Shown piece by piece: positions 39,501 through 54,479 of a stretch of 64,000 nt of DNA (position 1 is the stretch's first letter; every line of letters starts with the position of its first letter). Position numbers and translations under genes: made by a program. The stretch is from Strix aluco. Lineage: Eukaryota > Chordata > Aves > Strigiformes > Strigidae. The notes under the pieces are model-generated. The model made no database searches. It worked only from the letters and a program-made list of their open reading frames with translations, and had not been told where the DNA came from. The stretch covers positions 64,120,984 through 64,184,983 of the forward strand of contig NC_133933.1 of the NCBI RefSeq assembly GCF_031877795.1, in the 5' to 3' direction.

Positions 39501-41885
39501 TGACTCACAGACAATCCTTAAGAAGCAACAACCCTTCATTTGTACTTTGTTCTAACAAAGGTTAACATATTGGCATGCTGGCAAACTGGACTCTGGAATA
39601 GGTACCGTGCTGTTGGAAAAGTAGGAGTGCAGCTGATCTCTAACATGGGAGGGATTTTGGGGAACTTGCTATTGGGGAGAGGGTGGCACAAGGGACATGT
39701 AAAGGACTGAATCAGTGGCACTTCTGGTTTTGCATTCTTATGTAGAGGATGTAATCTGACTCACATGATGATTATAAAGTGTTAGCCCTCTCTTAACAGA
39801 TAAAGATCTGTAAAATCAGTATTTGTACTGAGTGCATTCTCTGCTTTAAGCATTGAGTTTAAAATATAGAACTGTAGAACAGCCCAGGTTGGAAGGGACC
39901 TGGAAAGATCATCTGGTCCAACCCTTCAGGGAAAAGGGAGCCTAGATGAGATTTCTAGCACCCTGTCCAGACACATCTTACGTGCTGAGAGGTACGCAGG
40001 GGGAAGGCTCTAAATAGTGGAGCTGGTCCCTTCTCTAAACTTTTTAGAGTTGAGAGGGACGGAACTGTTACAGAAAAACGCTATTTTGCCATTAAGAAAG
40101 ACGAGAAATGGCTGGGTGAGGATAAAGTTAAAAACTTGCTGTTGAGTTGCAAGAAATATTAGTTTATAGAAGGCAGAAGGCCAGGAAAAATATGTTTATG
40201 GCAAATTGCTGGACTGAATTTTACTTGTGTATAATTATGAACTGCAGCTAAGCAGCACAGATCATACAAGAAATGAAGGCCTTAAAACAAGGTAGAGGGA
40301 ATTGTCATAAATAGCCAATAAAAAGTATGTGTTTCCTTTCATCTCACCATAAAGGTACAAGTCCTTCCTTCACCTATTTCAAGGATGAAAAATAACTGCA
40401 TACAAGGGATTACAACTTTGGTCTACTATCTCTGTAGCTTAGAAATAACCAAGAAGTTAAAGAAGGCTGTGCTTTTTAAATACATATGAACATTTGAATA
40501 ATGATTAAGAATAATGAGGTCTGACTTAATTACTCTTATGTGCAAGTTGAAATAATATGACATAGGACACTGCAGAAGGGAGGAAATCCACTTAGACAAC
40601 ATGGAGAATATCTGTCTGAAAATGAGATAGTTATGTCATCTCCTTAACTCTTAAGAATACCATGATGTTGTAGCTGAAGGGTGAAGAATTTAGAGAGAGT
40701 TCCTGTTTGGATATAGTTTTGTGACTGCCTTGGAGATTGTCGAGTCTGCTACAGTGTTGAGTTAGAAGTCCAGCCTCATTTCTGTATTTAATGTGCTAAA
40801 TTAACCCTTATTTGTGTTTTCCAGAATCACAGTTGAAAGACAATCCTGCTTTTTCTATGCTGAATGATTCAGATGATGATGTGATTTATGGGTAAGATTA
40901 TAAAATACCTATGGAGAGTTACTTTTGGTGTGGTTTTTGTAATTTTCCATATTCATTAAATAAATTATTTGTAAGTTCTTAGTGAAAGTATTCTGCCTAA
41001 AGAACAGAAACATAGCCTTATTCGGAAACAGAAATGCAATTAGAATACATGTTATTTTGTTTTTCCTTTTTTTGGTTTCTAAAAGGGATTGCCATGACAC
41101 TGATACAGACAGGTAAGAAAGTATTAGGATGCTTGTAGGTCATGGAGTGAAAGCAGCAAGAGCTGTGAAAGGAAAGGACTTCCTTTTAAACGGGGAAGGG
41201 TTGCAGGAGTCAGGTGGAGTTAGCAAAGAGGCAGCTCATATGTAAATGCTTCAGGGAAGGAGAATGGCTCTTCTTAAGTGTCCATCACTTACTGAAATAA
41301 GAATAACTAAATCTAGCAAAACTTCCTAGACATGAGAATTATAGCAGTGCTTAAAACACACCCTCATAAGATGTCTCTGTGCTAGACCCTGAAAATTCAT
41401 TATCTGCCCTTGTTTTCACCTCTTACCAGACACTAAAGTGGCTGGAACAGTGAGGATGGGATTAATATTGCAGTAACCCGACCAGATTTGTGCTAGACTA
41501 GCTACATGCATTGTCTGAGATAGCTTGCCTTTGTTTAGTTGGATAAGTAGTGGTAGTACCAGCTTGCTTCTGTACAAATCCTTGTGAAAAGTGGCTTGTA
41601 GTTACTGGAATAACTTTTATTATGCATCATCCTTTGAAGAGAACTCTTATATATTGTTCATATTCCCCACAAGGAGGAAAACAGATACCAGCTTCTTACC
41701 CAAATAACAATTTGATACCTCAGTGTAGTTTAGAACTTTCCTGTTTATTTTGGACTTCCTATCTGAACACCATGTTCAGAAGTTTTAACAAGTATCTGTT
41801 TCACAGGAGTGACTATGAAGAAATGCCACTTCAGAATGGCCAAGCTATTAGAGCCAAGTATAAAGAGGAATCGGACAGTGATTGA
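9463..41885 (+). CDS. TMEM181: TMEM181 (GPR178), multi-pass membrane protein, 17 coding exons
   Basis: The 17 exons join with no phase conflict into 1557 nt (518 residues plus TGA), colinear with my memory of human TMEM181. The N-terminal 44 residues are charged. TM1 is at about 58-78, followed by a luminal or extracellular domain (about 79-215) with six N-glycosylation sequons (N93, N102, N133, N158, N181, N203). Seven further hydrophobic segments lie at about 220-238, 256-275, 288-306, 318-340, 363-384, 398-420 and 445-464. The acidic tail ends ESDSD. The family is related to Wntless and GOST-type seven-helix proteins, and human TMEM181 has been reported as a host factor for E. coli cytolethal distending toxin; its normal role is poorly known. 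Junctions: 9593/22496, 22599/27140, 27195/28466, 28556/29156, 29274/30361, 30480/32422, 32502/33487, 33586/34388, 34518/35143, 35234/36318, 36375/37040, 37142/37240, 37291/37943, 38025/39133 (AT-AC), 39222/40825, 40891/41807. Confidence 0.95.
10555..11035 (+). mobile_element. CR1 LINE 3' fragment
   Basis: It starts near 'ctgtgtccagttctgggcacc', continues through degraded UTR-proximal sequence, and ends with 'ggaggtctttaaaaac..gacaaacat..aggtctcttccagctct..tttactatgaatctgag', the usual 3' end of CR1. It is truncated at the 5' end, as most CR1 copies are, and clearly diverged. It has no coding capacity. Confidence 0.8.
15440..15560 (+). mobile_element. MIR-like (CORE-SINE) remnant
   Basis: The match is to the MIR 3' half: 'aagtgacttctggcaagg', then 'ctctctgtgcttcagtttcc', then 'acctgttcaatgagaagaat' in the consensus order. 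MIR copies are scarce and very old in birds, so a readable one suggests slow decay or use as regulatory sequence. Confidence 0.6.
17554..17561 (+). CDS. TMEM181: TMEM181 alternative first coding exon (short form)
   Basis: ATG GAG CC then a gtgagt donor. Eight coding bases leave exactly the phase that exon 2 needs, so translation would read MEP then LAPMRLYTLSK. From memory, a mammalian TMEM181 protein starts MEPLAPMRL. The short form would be 477 residues and lack the charged 44-residue N-terminus. The start context (G at -3, G at +4) is strong. The 5' limit of the exon is unknown. Confidence 0.75.
17680..17830 (+). repeat. G-rich minisatellite in TMEM181 intron 1
   Basis: About seven or eight imperfect units of roughly 18-21 bases are built from a G5-9 run, 'agccctg' or 'aaccctg', and 'cccg'. 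They start about 120 bases after the alternative first exon. The G-runs on the + strand could form G-quadruplexes, and the array is likely length-variable. Confidence 0.8.
18716..18775 (+). mobile_element. possible MIR-like remnant
   Basis: The short match 'cagccttcccatctgtgaag' plus 'tgagagt' resembles the MIR 'tttcccatctgtaaaatgag' segment. It is too short to be sure. Confidence 0.3.
22496..22599 (+). CDS. TMEM181: TMEM181 coding exon 2
   Basis: It encodes residues 44-79, including LAPMRLYTLSKRHF and the first membrane helix (about 58-78, rich in V, F and L). The acceptor is tgcag and the donor gtaagg. It is the common acceptor exon for both first exons. Confidence 0.95.
22880..22945 (+). 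mobile_element. MIR-like remnant
   Basis: 'tatttcaatctgtaaaatgg' followed by 'tgatgctaatacttg' follows the MIR 3' consensus (atctgtaaaatggggataataatac). A possible further match, 'cacttagtgcctgg', follows at about 23019-23032, as in the MIR tail. Confidence 0.55.
25812..26104 (+). mobile_element. CR1 LINE 3' end
   Basis: This is a clear CR1 3' segment: 'gatggggctagactcttctc', 'gctggaacacaagaaattcc', 'gctgctcagggaggttgtgg', 'gacatggccctgagcaacc' and 'gactagatggcctctgg', ending in 'aaattatgattttat'. It is 5'-truncated, younger-looking than the copies at 1430 and 55485, and in the same orientation as TMEM181. Confidence 0.92.
26985..27070 (+). mobile_element. MIR-like remnant just upstream of TMEM181 exon 3
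   Basis: 'aagtgatttacccttcagat', 'catctgaaaagtgggatact' and 'acctgctttgcagggaggta' follow the MIR 3' half in order (tttcctcatctgtaaaatggg..acctacctcacaggg). It ends about 70 bases before the exon 3 acceptor. Confidence 0.6.
27140..27195 (+). CDS. TMEM181: TMEM181 coding exon 3
   Basis: It encodes residues 79-97 (GPNVIETSVARTDLNNSLK), the start of the luminal domain, with the sequon N93-N-S. The acceptor is tatag and the donor gtaaga. Confidence 0.93.
28466..28556 (+). CDS. TMEM181: TMEM181 coding exon 4
   Basis: It encodes residues 98-128, including the sequon N102-L-S and the conserved STYNQQLWLTCVVELDQ. The acceptor is tacag and the donor gtgaga. The exon ends at phase 1. Confidence 0.95.
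29156..29274 (+). CDS. TMEM181: TMEM181 coding exon 5
   Basis: It encodes residues 128-167 with sequons N133-V-T and N158-R-T and the VHNRTRLLSCAQ segment. The acceptor is tacag and the donor gtatgt. Confidence 0.95.
30361..30480 (+). CDS. TMEM181: TMEM181 coding exon 6
   Basis: It encodes residues 168-207 (KCSEIIVAHLGYLNYTQY.. to ..IQNITFT), with sequons N181-Y-T and N203-I-T. The acceptor is cacag and the donor gtaagt. Confidence 0.95.
32422..32502 (+). CDS. TMEM181: TMEM181 coding exon 7
   Basis: It encodes residues 208-234 (WKTYNPTFSQVEIWFRF..), entering the second hydrophobic segment. The acceptor is tgtag and the donor gtaaga. Confidence 0.95.
32922..33001 (+). mobile_element. CR1 LINE 3' tail
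   Basis: 'actgccctgagcataagg', then 'gatgacctccagaggtccct', then 'cacaacctaaattatgctat' and 'gattta' form a classic CR1 3' terminus. Only about 80 bases remain. It lies in TMEM181 intron 7, same strand. Confidence 0.85.
33487..33586 (+). CDS. TMEM181: TMEM181 coding exon 8
   Basis: It encodes residues 235-268, including the conserved loop FAHSLRKFSMRDWGIEQKWM and the start of the next helix. The acceptor is tatag. The donor gtattt is weak and an A-rich tract follows shortly. Confidence 0.95.
33626..33690 (+). repeat. A-rich low-complexity tract
   Basis: An A18 run is followed by caaag-separated A-runs, starting 40 bases after exon 8. It may be the decayed tail of a retroposed copy or slippage-grown A-rich DNA. 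It is probably length-variable and hard to assemble. Confidence 0.8.
34388..34518 (+). CDS. TMEM181: TMEM181 coding exon 9
   Basis: It encodes residues 268-311: DPFFPLSFLVNSWFPGMLDD, a membrane helix (FLCALLLFWLCVYHG) and IRVQ. The acceptor is tacag and the donor gtaagg. Confidence 0.95.
35143..35234 (+). CDS. TMEM181: TMEM181 coding exon 10
   Basis: It encodes residues 312-342 (GERKCLTFYLPKFF.. to ..LGIWQT), one membrane helix. The acceptor is caacag and the donor gtaagt. It ends at phase 2. Confidence 0.95.
36318..36375 (+). CDS. TMEM181: TMEM181 coding exon 11
   Basis: It encodes residues 342-361 (VNEVHDPTYQYRVDTGNFQ), a polar loop. The acceptor is tctag and the donor gtaagt. Confidence 0.95.
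37040..37142 (+). CDS. TMEM181: TMEM181 coding exon 12
   Basis: It encodes residues 362-396, a membrane helix (FFLVVATTYILYLLFLIV) then RACSELRNMPYV. The acceptor is tatag and the donor gtaagg. The following intron is only 97 bases. Confidence 0.95.
37240..37291 (+). CDS. TMEM181: TMEM181 coding exon 13
   Basis: It encodes residues 396-413 (DLRLKFLTALTFVVLVI), a membrane helix. The acceptor is tccag and the donor gtaagg. Confidence 0.95.
37943..38025 (+). CDS. TMEM181: TMEM181 coding exon 14
   Basis: It encodes residues 413-441 (SIVILYLRFGAQVLQDNF.. to ..STHYQN). The acceptor is a normal cacag. The exon ends at an ATATCCTT donor instead of GT, which is the U12-type AT-AC 5' splice site. Confidence 0.93.
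38026..39132 (+). other. TMEM181: AT-AC U12-type intron in TMEM181
   Basis: The intron is 1107 bases. It begins with ATATCCTT, the full U12 AT-AC donor consensus, and ends in AC (..taatac). A branch-site match TATCCTTGAC is at 39114-39123, with the branch adenosine 10 bases from the 3' end. Only this AT-AC boundary joins N440 to SAEFLSFYG in frame (T|CA). Confidence 0.9.
39133..39222 (+). CDS. TMEM181: TMEM181 coding exon 15
   Basis: It encodes residues 441-471 (SAEFLSFYGLLNFYL.. to ..SPSKNALY), the last membrane helix. The 5' end follows an AC acceptor (U12-type). The donor is a normal gtaagt. Confidence 0.93.
39862..39985 (-). mobile_element. CR1 LINE 3' fragment
   Basis: 'actgtagaacagcccaggtt', 'ggaagggacctggaaagatc' and 'atctggtccaaccctt', then 'agcctagatgag', are the reverse complement of a CR1 3' end. 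The copy is short, antisense to TMEM181, and lies in intron 15. Confidence 0.85.
40825..40891 (+). CDS. TMEM181: TMEM181 coding exon 16
   Basis: It encodes residues 471-493 (ESQLKDNPAFSMLNDSDDDV, then IYG), the start of the acidic cytosolic tail. The acceptor is tccag and the donor gtaaga. It ends at phase 2. Confidence 0.95.
41086..41112 (+). CDS. TMEM181: candidate 27-nt cassette microexon of TMEM181
   Basis: Between exons 16 and 17 there is a strong pyrimidine tract and an aaaag acceptor, then 27 bases, then an excellent AG|gtaaga donor. The entry and exit phases match the neighbours, so inclusion would insert DCHDTDTDR into the acidic tail without shifting frame. I do not recall it in the main human isoform; it may be an alternative exon. 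Confidence 0.5.
41807..41885 (+). CDS. TMEM181: TMEM181 coding exon 17 and stop
   Basis: It encodes residues 493-518 (SDYEEMPLQNGQAIRAKYKE, then ESDSD) and TGA at 41883. The acceptor is cacag. It is nearly identical to the human C-terminus as I recall it. Confidence 0.95.
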
Positions 41886-44800
41886 TTGATTTTGATGTAG
41901 ACAGACTTGTTCAGCTGGAATTAAACCAATTTTGAAGTTTTCCTAGATGGAAAACTTCCTTGGCTTCCTTACAGTCTGCTGTCATCTGAACACCGACTCC
42001 CAGGAAGGACAACCTGCTTCTATTTCTGTTTATGAAGTTAAAACTGAAAAAAAGAATGCTTGAAAAGGTTGTGGTGAAAACTTAAGAAACCAAAATTTTT
42101 ACATGTCTTATAAAATGCCTGATAGCAGGATGTCTAGGGACTAAAATCTTTAAGTCTAATTCCGTTTAGAAGTGTCACTGATTATGTGCTGATTTTAAAA
42201 TTGCTTCCTTGCTCTTTGTTTTTTTGGGTTGGGGTTTTTTTTGAGGATTATGTATAGCATACTGTCATTCATCTGTTGCATTTGTGTTAACTCTTTTGTA
42301 TATTGTCCAGTGCTGTAAGAAATGTCTCATTTCCCTTTCAATTTTCTACCTTAGTCTTTTGAGCTGGAGGCAGGGAATGAAGTGTTTTAGAGTTTGTTTT
42401 TTTTTTTTTCTATGCAAGAAAACACAAGCTTTCCATTCTTCCTCCAAAGAAGTGATATAGACTTAAGACCATTTTTAAAATTCATTTAAATGAGTTTACC
42501 AGATTTGTAAGTGCAAGATACGTGCAAGTAGTCACGTTCTAGTGAGCCAAAAGAGCCTCAGTGGTGCAAAATGATTTGTATAATATATGTTTTATAACAT
42601 GCTTTACTGCCACAACAGAAGTGTGTGTTTTGTTTTTTTAAACATCCCTTTCAAATGGAAATATTTATGCAGCAACAAATCTCAGAAGGAAGCCTCAGAA
42701 GCGTTTTTTGTATGCTGGAGGAGATTGTTAAGACTTACAGAGAATACACTACGAAAGTTTCACAGAGAATTACAATTTCAAATTTCCAAACATTTCATTT
42801 TTAGAGGCTTTTTTTACATCAGAATTTTTCCTTAATTTGTATTAATAATCTACATCTTAGGAACAACTGTGGCTGCTCATGTATTGAACGTGCACGAAAA
42901 TTAGCTTTTGAGCATGTTCTGTGCATAGTTCAACTTTTGTCATACCACAGTCGCCACCTGTACTGATCAGAACTTTTACTAGCACATTTGTGATTGTATT
43001 CCAGCTTGTGCTGGAACAAAGTTACATGGGAATTAAGTATTCCTAGTACAATGCTGCTGCTTCTCTAAAAATTGTTTTTCTCCTACACCATTGTTCAGTT
43101 CTTTAAAGTGGATGCTGTTTGTTTCTAACTACTTTTGTTTTCAGGTACTTGACCCGTCTGAAAGTATCTTTTTTTTTTTTCATGGATTTGTAACTGTGAT
43201 TTACTCTTGTAAAATTTCTCCGCCGTGCTGCTGTAGAAGCACTGTTAATGTATTTGACAGAAAATGGTGCTGGCTGACACTAGGGAATCGTGCTCATCAT
43301 TGAAGTAGTTCAAGCAGAAGAGTGCAATGAAGTCCTACTAGACTTGCTGAATCATATTGGGAAAAAAGTGGATTTGCTCTGCTTTGATGCAACAACTATT
43401 CTAGGCCATTCCCATTGCAATAACCTCCTGGTAGCTGTTCAGGATCGTGCAGGGGAGACTTCCCAGGACAGCAGTTTGCTTAGAGAGGACCAAAGGAACT
43501 GCTTCATGTGGTTGCATCCTTGCTATCGTAGAACAGTTCAGATTAAATGAATGCTCTGCTAAAGACAAGTGTGGTAAGATACTATGTGTGTGAGAGAGAG
43601 AAAATTTCCTAAAATTATGTAGAGCTGTGAAATTCTTTGAGGGTATTTGACATTTAAAACTTTCTGTACCAGGGATCATTTATTTGTTAGAAGCCAAAGC
43701 ACTGTTGTATGGCTAAAGCAAGGAAGCTGCTGGGGAGGAAGGGAAGGTTTTTCCCTTTAATTTCTTAATTAATTGGTGTCAGTTTAGAACATATAGGGAA
43801 ACATTACAGAAATATTTCAAGTTAGTGGTGTGGGTTTTTTTCCATTGAATTGTAGTAAGCTGTACCTTCAGCACTTCCTTTTAGACTTTTTTTTTTTTTT
43901 AACAAGTATGTGAAATGATCTTTATATCCTAAAAGTGGAGAGCCCATTCTCATTTTTACTGTTCCCCAGATGATACTCTTGAGGCTTACAGCTGTTTGAA
44001 TTTGCAGAGTCAAGACTTGGGAGCCAACTAGGCATCCTCTGCACAGCATCCTTTGCACACCCCAAATCCTTTTGACTTCCATTCCAGTAACAGTGGGTAC
44101 ACAAATTTGGTCTTCAAAAATTGGTATTTACATGATCCTTATATAGTCAGATCTTTTGGGTTTTGATATTGTTTGATCCTGTTCTAAATTGTTCTGATTT
44201 GACCAATGTGCAAAGTACACTGATGTTTCTTTTCACAGTCTGAACTGGTTGTTACAGTTAAACCTGAAATACAGGGTCATGCTTTGGGATTTCATTAACT
44301 AAAGACAATATTTTTAATCTATCTTTGAGATGATAATTTTTTTCTAAGCTGTTCTCAGCCCATTTCACTTGCTGTTTTGTTTGCATTAACTTTTCTACAT
44401 CACTACATTCAAAGTGGAAATAGGAAAGCTGAGAATGGGAAATGTGTAGTTAAAGTATCTCACTACAGAAATAATGAGAAAATAGTTTCCTTGTTAATTT
44501 TGAGAGATTATATTTAAACAATGTTTGCCTTGCAAAATACCTTTGTATTTCCAAAGTGCTAGAGTATAATGGTAAGCTTGGTTGAAGCACTGTTGCATCA
44601 AATTCAATATACAGTAAAAAGGCAAAAGCAGTGAAGCAGATAAGGAAATAGTTTTGCTAGTAAGAAATCTCAATTTCTCTCTTATTTCCACAGTTGGAAA
44701 GCAGAGACAGTATTTGGGGAATATTACAATATGGATTGTAAACAGCTTGGGAGCAGGTGGCATAAATTCACCTCTGAGTAAACTATTGTAACCTAAGGGT

Positions 44801-45675
44801 GAAACAGAAGATATCTGGGTAAGAAACTAGCCTGGCTTTCCTTTCATTACTGTTAAAGTAATTATTTCCATCACTAGTGGAACTATAGAAAATGAGAAAA
44901 GTATAAAAAAGGCCCCACAGCATATAGTGTTCCTGCTTTGAAGGAGATGCTGTCTGTTAACTGCAAGACTTCCACGTATGCAATGAGCAAGAGGGACTTT
45001 TAAGAACTCATTAACCATTGAGTCTGAGCCATTCATGGCAACCATTTTCTGCAGTATTTGCTTTAAAAATACAGTTGGTGTTGGAATTGGTTGGAAACTT
45101 TCCTAGGACTAGCAAGGAAGAGGAAGCATAAGGCTTAACACCAGTAAGGAGCAGCTAGTGCAACAGACCCGTGGCACTAATACTGGGGGAAATGGGAGGA
45201 TGGTTCCTGCTAGGAAAGACTTTGATCTGTTGTCTGAGCCAAAAGACAACTTTGTATCCAGTCACCTAAGTTTCCCTCCATTTCCTTCTGCTTATGCCAG
45301 TAATAACCTTTGCATTACTGTAAAACTTTTTTTAGAAGTTTGTAAATATGTAAAATGAAAATATGGAAAAATTGTGTACCAAAATGGTATAAAAATGTGT
45401 AAGATAAATGCTCTGTTTAATGAGAAGCTGTAATTAAAAGCTGCTTTGAGAAAGTGTGCATGAGGATGTGTTAAATATTCTATGTATCTAGAAGTTGTGT
45501 TAATGACAGCAAATTATACATTTATGTTGGGGAACTTCATGCTAATACAGAATATGAAGGAAAAACTAGTATTTTACTTCAAGCAAAAATTGGGTATTGA
45601 GTTTCTTGGAAGACTTCGTGTGCATAATCATTGTTAAATATGTTCATAATAAAGTTTTATATCTTTATATTGTAT
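41886..45675 (+). other. TMEM181: TMEM181 3' UTR
   Basis: About 3.8 kb of AT-rich sequence with no further splice-linked coding. A Pumilio-type TGTAAATA is at 45341-45348. ATTAAA near 45434 could serve as an earlier poly(A) signal. The 86-codon open frame at 43290-43550 has no recognised content. Confidence 0.65.
45648..45653 (+). terminator. poly(A) signal of TMEM181
   Basis: Perfect AATAAA followed by a T/GT-rich stretch (ttatattgtatcttggtttt) within 40 bases. It is the last good signal before sequence loses its UTR-like character. Confidence 0.65.
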
Positions 45676-48600
45676 CTTGGTTTTATTTTCCTTCTAGTGA
45701 ATGACTAACTGTACCATTTTCCTAACTTACACATATTTTCAGTTTACATGTATTTTCTTATGCATATTTAAACTTGGTTAATTGCCTAAGGCTGGGATCC
45801 AGGAGGCTGTGTCAGCACCAATTAACCAGGGATTTATTTTAGGTTGGATTGTTAGGGTTTGGGTTTGGTTTTTTTCTTTTTTTTTTTTTTTAACTACCCT
45901 GCCTGGGCTAAAAGGTGGAAGGAGAGGTTGCTAATTTTCCTAAGAACTACACTAGCCAGTTTACAAAGGGGAACTGGCATTCTCAAATGGCTTAAGTGTG
46001 GCTTTGCAAAGCCTGCTGTGGTCACCCTGGCAGTAAAACTTCCCCTGGTGAATGTCAGTGCCAGCTCCCTTTCTGCTGAACACGCGTGCTTCACCTGAGC
46101 TGCTGTCGGATGCCTCTGCCAGCAGGGCTGGAAGTTCTCCTACTTACCCAGCGATGATGTATCCTCTCAGCACAGCCAGGAGGGGCTGCCCCACCTCCAA
46201 CCCACTGGCCAGGAATAAAAGTTTAGAGATGGTGAAGATGCTGATGTCATTCATCTCCTCCTTATAGCTCTGTATCTTCCAAGAGTCTGCTTATAGCCGG
46301 TAGACTGCGAAGTGCTCAGCATGTCACCCACTGTGGGGGGCAATGCCATTCCATGTATAAACTCGAGCAGAGACTGAAATCTCATTGCGTGCTGAACGAA
46401 ACAGCTGTAAACATCTCTGCACAAACGGGTGCACAGCTTACTCTTGCTTTAATATCAGAGATAGTAGTGCTCATTTACCAGCAGCAGTTAATTCTGAAGC
46501 CATTTCCTTTAGTTAGTTAAAACAGTTAAGGGTGGAAGACAGCTCATACTCATTTGCAGCAGTTACAGTAAATGATGACCCTCCCCCTTCCTACTCCTCC
46601 CCCTCCAGATCAGGGCTGACAAGCCCCTGACTTCTACAGCTGTAGTCATAGGAAGAGCCATGGCAGTAAGCTAGAGCCAGGAAACAGGGACTGACTCTAA
46701 TTACCTTCCTGAATACACCAGCCCACAGTTTGTGTTAATTAATTACCTAGAGCTAGGACTCTGCAAGCTCATCACCCTAATGCTTTACTAGGGCACTGAG
46801 ATGAGCAATTTAAAAATCAGTAACTGCACAACATCAAGACTGTAACATACAACGGCTATAGCATTTTACAGAAAAGCCCCATCTTAATTTGGGGGAGAAG
46901 GGGGACCAACACCCAAAACCCCACAACCCCTTTCTGTAGTCCTGAAACATCGGAAACATTGGTTATTGCTCACGTGTAAAACAATCTAAAAAAACGTATC
47001 TATCTACCTTTCTGCAGCACAACTTCTGTTTTAATGCAACAGGGTTTTTTCCTCCCATACAGTTTTTACACTGACAAGTGTCTCAACCTTTTTTTCTGCA
47101 GTTCAGCACACACATGAACCAACAAACAGCAAAAAAACCCAACAGATTTGCTATTATTAACATGAACAAAGGCCAAGGAATGTTTGAATGGCTTGACCAA
47201 GAAGCTGAGTATTTATAGAAGTAAATATTGACTCAAAGTGCATGAAAACTATTTCTCTTAAAAGTAAATGAATAGCTCAGTAGGTACTACACTACCAGCA
47301 CCATTCTGGCATGCTGATGGAAAGGACATAAAATATCCAACCATCCAGATCAAAAGTTTCCTTAGCAATTCAGAGATTAAAAATTCATTCTCTTTATGAC
47401 AAGTTTCTCTCTCACCCTGATGACTATTTCAGGCACTTTATTCAATCTATCTTGTTTTAGTATTTTCTTCTTACAGGTGTTGTATCAAATACTCAGCATT
47501 ATTTCTAGTCAAACCCAAGCTAAAACTCTCTGCTACAGAAAGGTAAGGTACATACTCCTCAGTGTAAGGTATATACACCTAGCCCTGAGGCACTCCCTAG
47601 GACATATGCTAGAATAAAGAAGTGGCTCATCATGGAGGAGAAGTGTTTACAGAGATGTTTTGAAACTGGTATGCTAGCAGAAACATACGAGTCTTACAGC
47701 TGTATTAAGTCTCAAATGTACCGAGCCCAAACCTGCTAATAAAGACAACTTTTGTGCCCTACTGACAGCAGAAACTGATAGGAAGAAAGAGGGTTGTAGC
47801 CTTACCTAGCACAGGGTTTTCTAGTCTGTTGGGATACATCGAGTAGAGTTATCACAAAGAGCACCCCTGTGCACCCAGCACTGTGAAAAACAATCCTCTA
47901 CTGTCATTCGATTTTTCAGTATTAAGTCTTTCCAAACAGTGGAAACATACTGCTGTATCAGCAGTCACCTCATCCTAGACAGCTTTAGCTGAGAGCCAGA
48001 GTCTGAAAATATTTGACAGGCATTCTTAAACATAAGCAAATGCAGGTCACTCAGACTGCCTCTAGCCCAGGAGTACTCTCCCATAGCTGCTTTGGAAGTA
48101 ATTCTTTCAACTTCACTAGCAGGGAGCTACTGCTTACAGAAGCAGCAGTTCACAGAGGTAGTCTGAAATGCATAGCATGCTTCCATTTCTTTAATTAGCT
48201 GACAAAGAAAACCTTATCCAAACCTACACCGAAAACTTGTTTTACTTGTTACTCCTCTGCAACTTCACTCTAGAAGGCAGGACACTTATTCACTTTATTT
48301 AGTCGCGTTGCCTTGAGGCAGTTTTTTTTCCCCCCTTTCAGAAAGGATCATGTTTCACCAACTATCAGAACTCCTCACACTATCAGCAGAATCAGTGTAG
48401 AAGGTAGCAGGTAAGTTCAAGACCTACTGAACACATGTAATTGGCTGCAGTAGTGAATGATTGCTCATGTAGAGCTTGCTGAGCACTTCTAGAATGTGAA
48501 AAACTTATCTTTGTTCAATATAGACAGTTATTTCTATTATCATTCCAAGCCCTGAATACCACACAATCAGAATAAACAGATCCCAAAAATGCAGCCAAGT

Positions 48601-48740
48601 TACTTTCTGATAATCATCTCATTCTGTAGCAACCAACTCTGGCAAAATTATAGAAGTGCTTTGTATTCAGCTACCTTGAAGACAATTAAAAGAATTGGAA
48701 CTTTTTTTTTAACAACAAAAAGAGTTAAGTTTAAATGAGT
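45676..48740. other. intergenic DNA between convergent TMEM181 and DYNLT1
   Basis: About 3 kb with no recognised gene, RNA or repeat. Short T- and A-runs occur, as at 45870-45891. The stretch at 46000-46640 is somewhat richer in GC, but no exon could be supported. Confidence 0.5.
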
Positions 48741-48767
48741 CACACCAATGGTTATGAATTCAAATAA

Positions 48768-48773
48768 TTTAAT
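48768..48773 (-). terminator. candidate poly(A) signal of DYNLT1
   Basis: ATTAAA on the minus strand about 340 bases past the DYNLT1 stop, a 3' UTR length similar to what I recall for mammals. AATAAA at 48294-48299 (minus strand) is an alternative further on. Confidence 0.45.
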
Positions 48774-49108
48774 GCTAACCAAGAGTACAAAGTGTGAAAG
48801 TCAGTGTCTCATTTATATTGGTCTTAAAAAAGAAATCTAGAGAAAGTGTTTACACTGCAGCAGATTTCAGTATTAGCACCTTGAAGAGAAGTTCTTGAAG
48901 TGTTAAGACAGTATGGCAACACTGGTCCGATACTAAGTACAAACATAAACCATGTAACAGCATGTTTTCACATTTCTAAGTTTGAAAAAAAAAAAGTGAC
49001 TTAAAAAGTACATTAAAACCAGAAGTTGTTCAGTGTATTCACAGTTTTGAGTAGAGATGGAATCAAGTGCTGGATTAGAAAAGAGAAGGATGATTGATTT
49101 CAAGGCAA

Positions 49109-54210
<5,102 letters not shown>

Positions 54211-54467
54211 CTTCCCGGTGGAGCCCCTCACACCGCAACCGACACCCCGGCACCGGCACCACCCCACGCGCCGGCCGCTGCTCACAGTGCGCCTGCGCCT
54301 CTGGCCCCGCACCCCCGCCCGCGCCGGGCTGCGGCGCTTGCGCAGCGCTGCCCGCGGGAGGCGGCGCCCGACCACCGGGGCCGCTCGGCGCTCTACGCCT
54401 GCGCGCCGCGCGCGCCTCTGCCTCGGTTCCGTACAGCCGGGCGCTCCCCTGCCCGGCCCGTTGGCAG

Positions 54468-54479
54468 TGCGCATGCGCA
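54468..54479. promoter_or_regulatory. palindromic NRF1 site
   Basis: TGCGCATGCGCA is a perfect NRF1 consensus palindrome, 258 bases upstream of the DYNLT1 ATG and within a cluster of weaker relatives. Confidence 0.7.

Noticed and set aside
43290-43550. 86-codon frame in the TMEM181 3' UTR
   Set aside because: It lies deep in the 3' UTR without start context or known homology.
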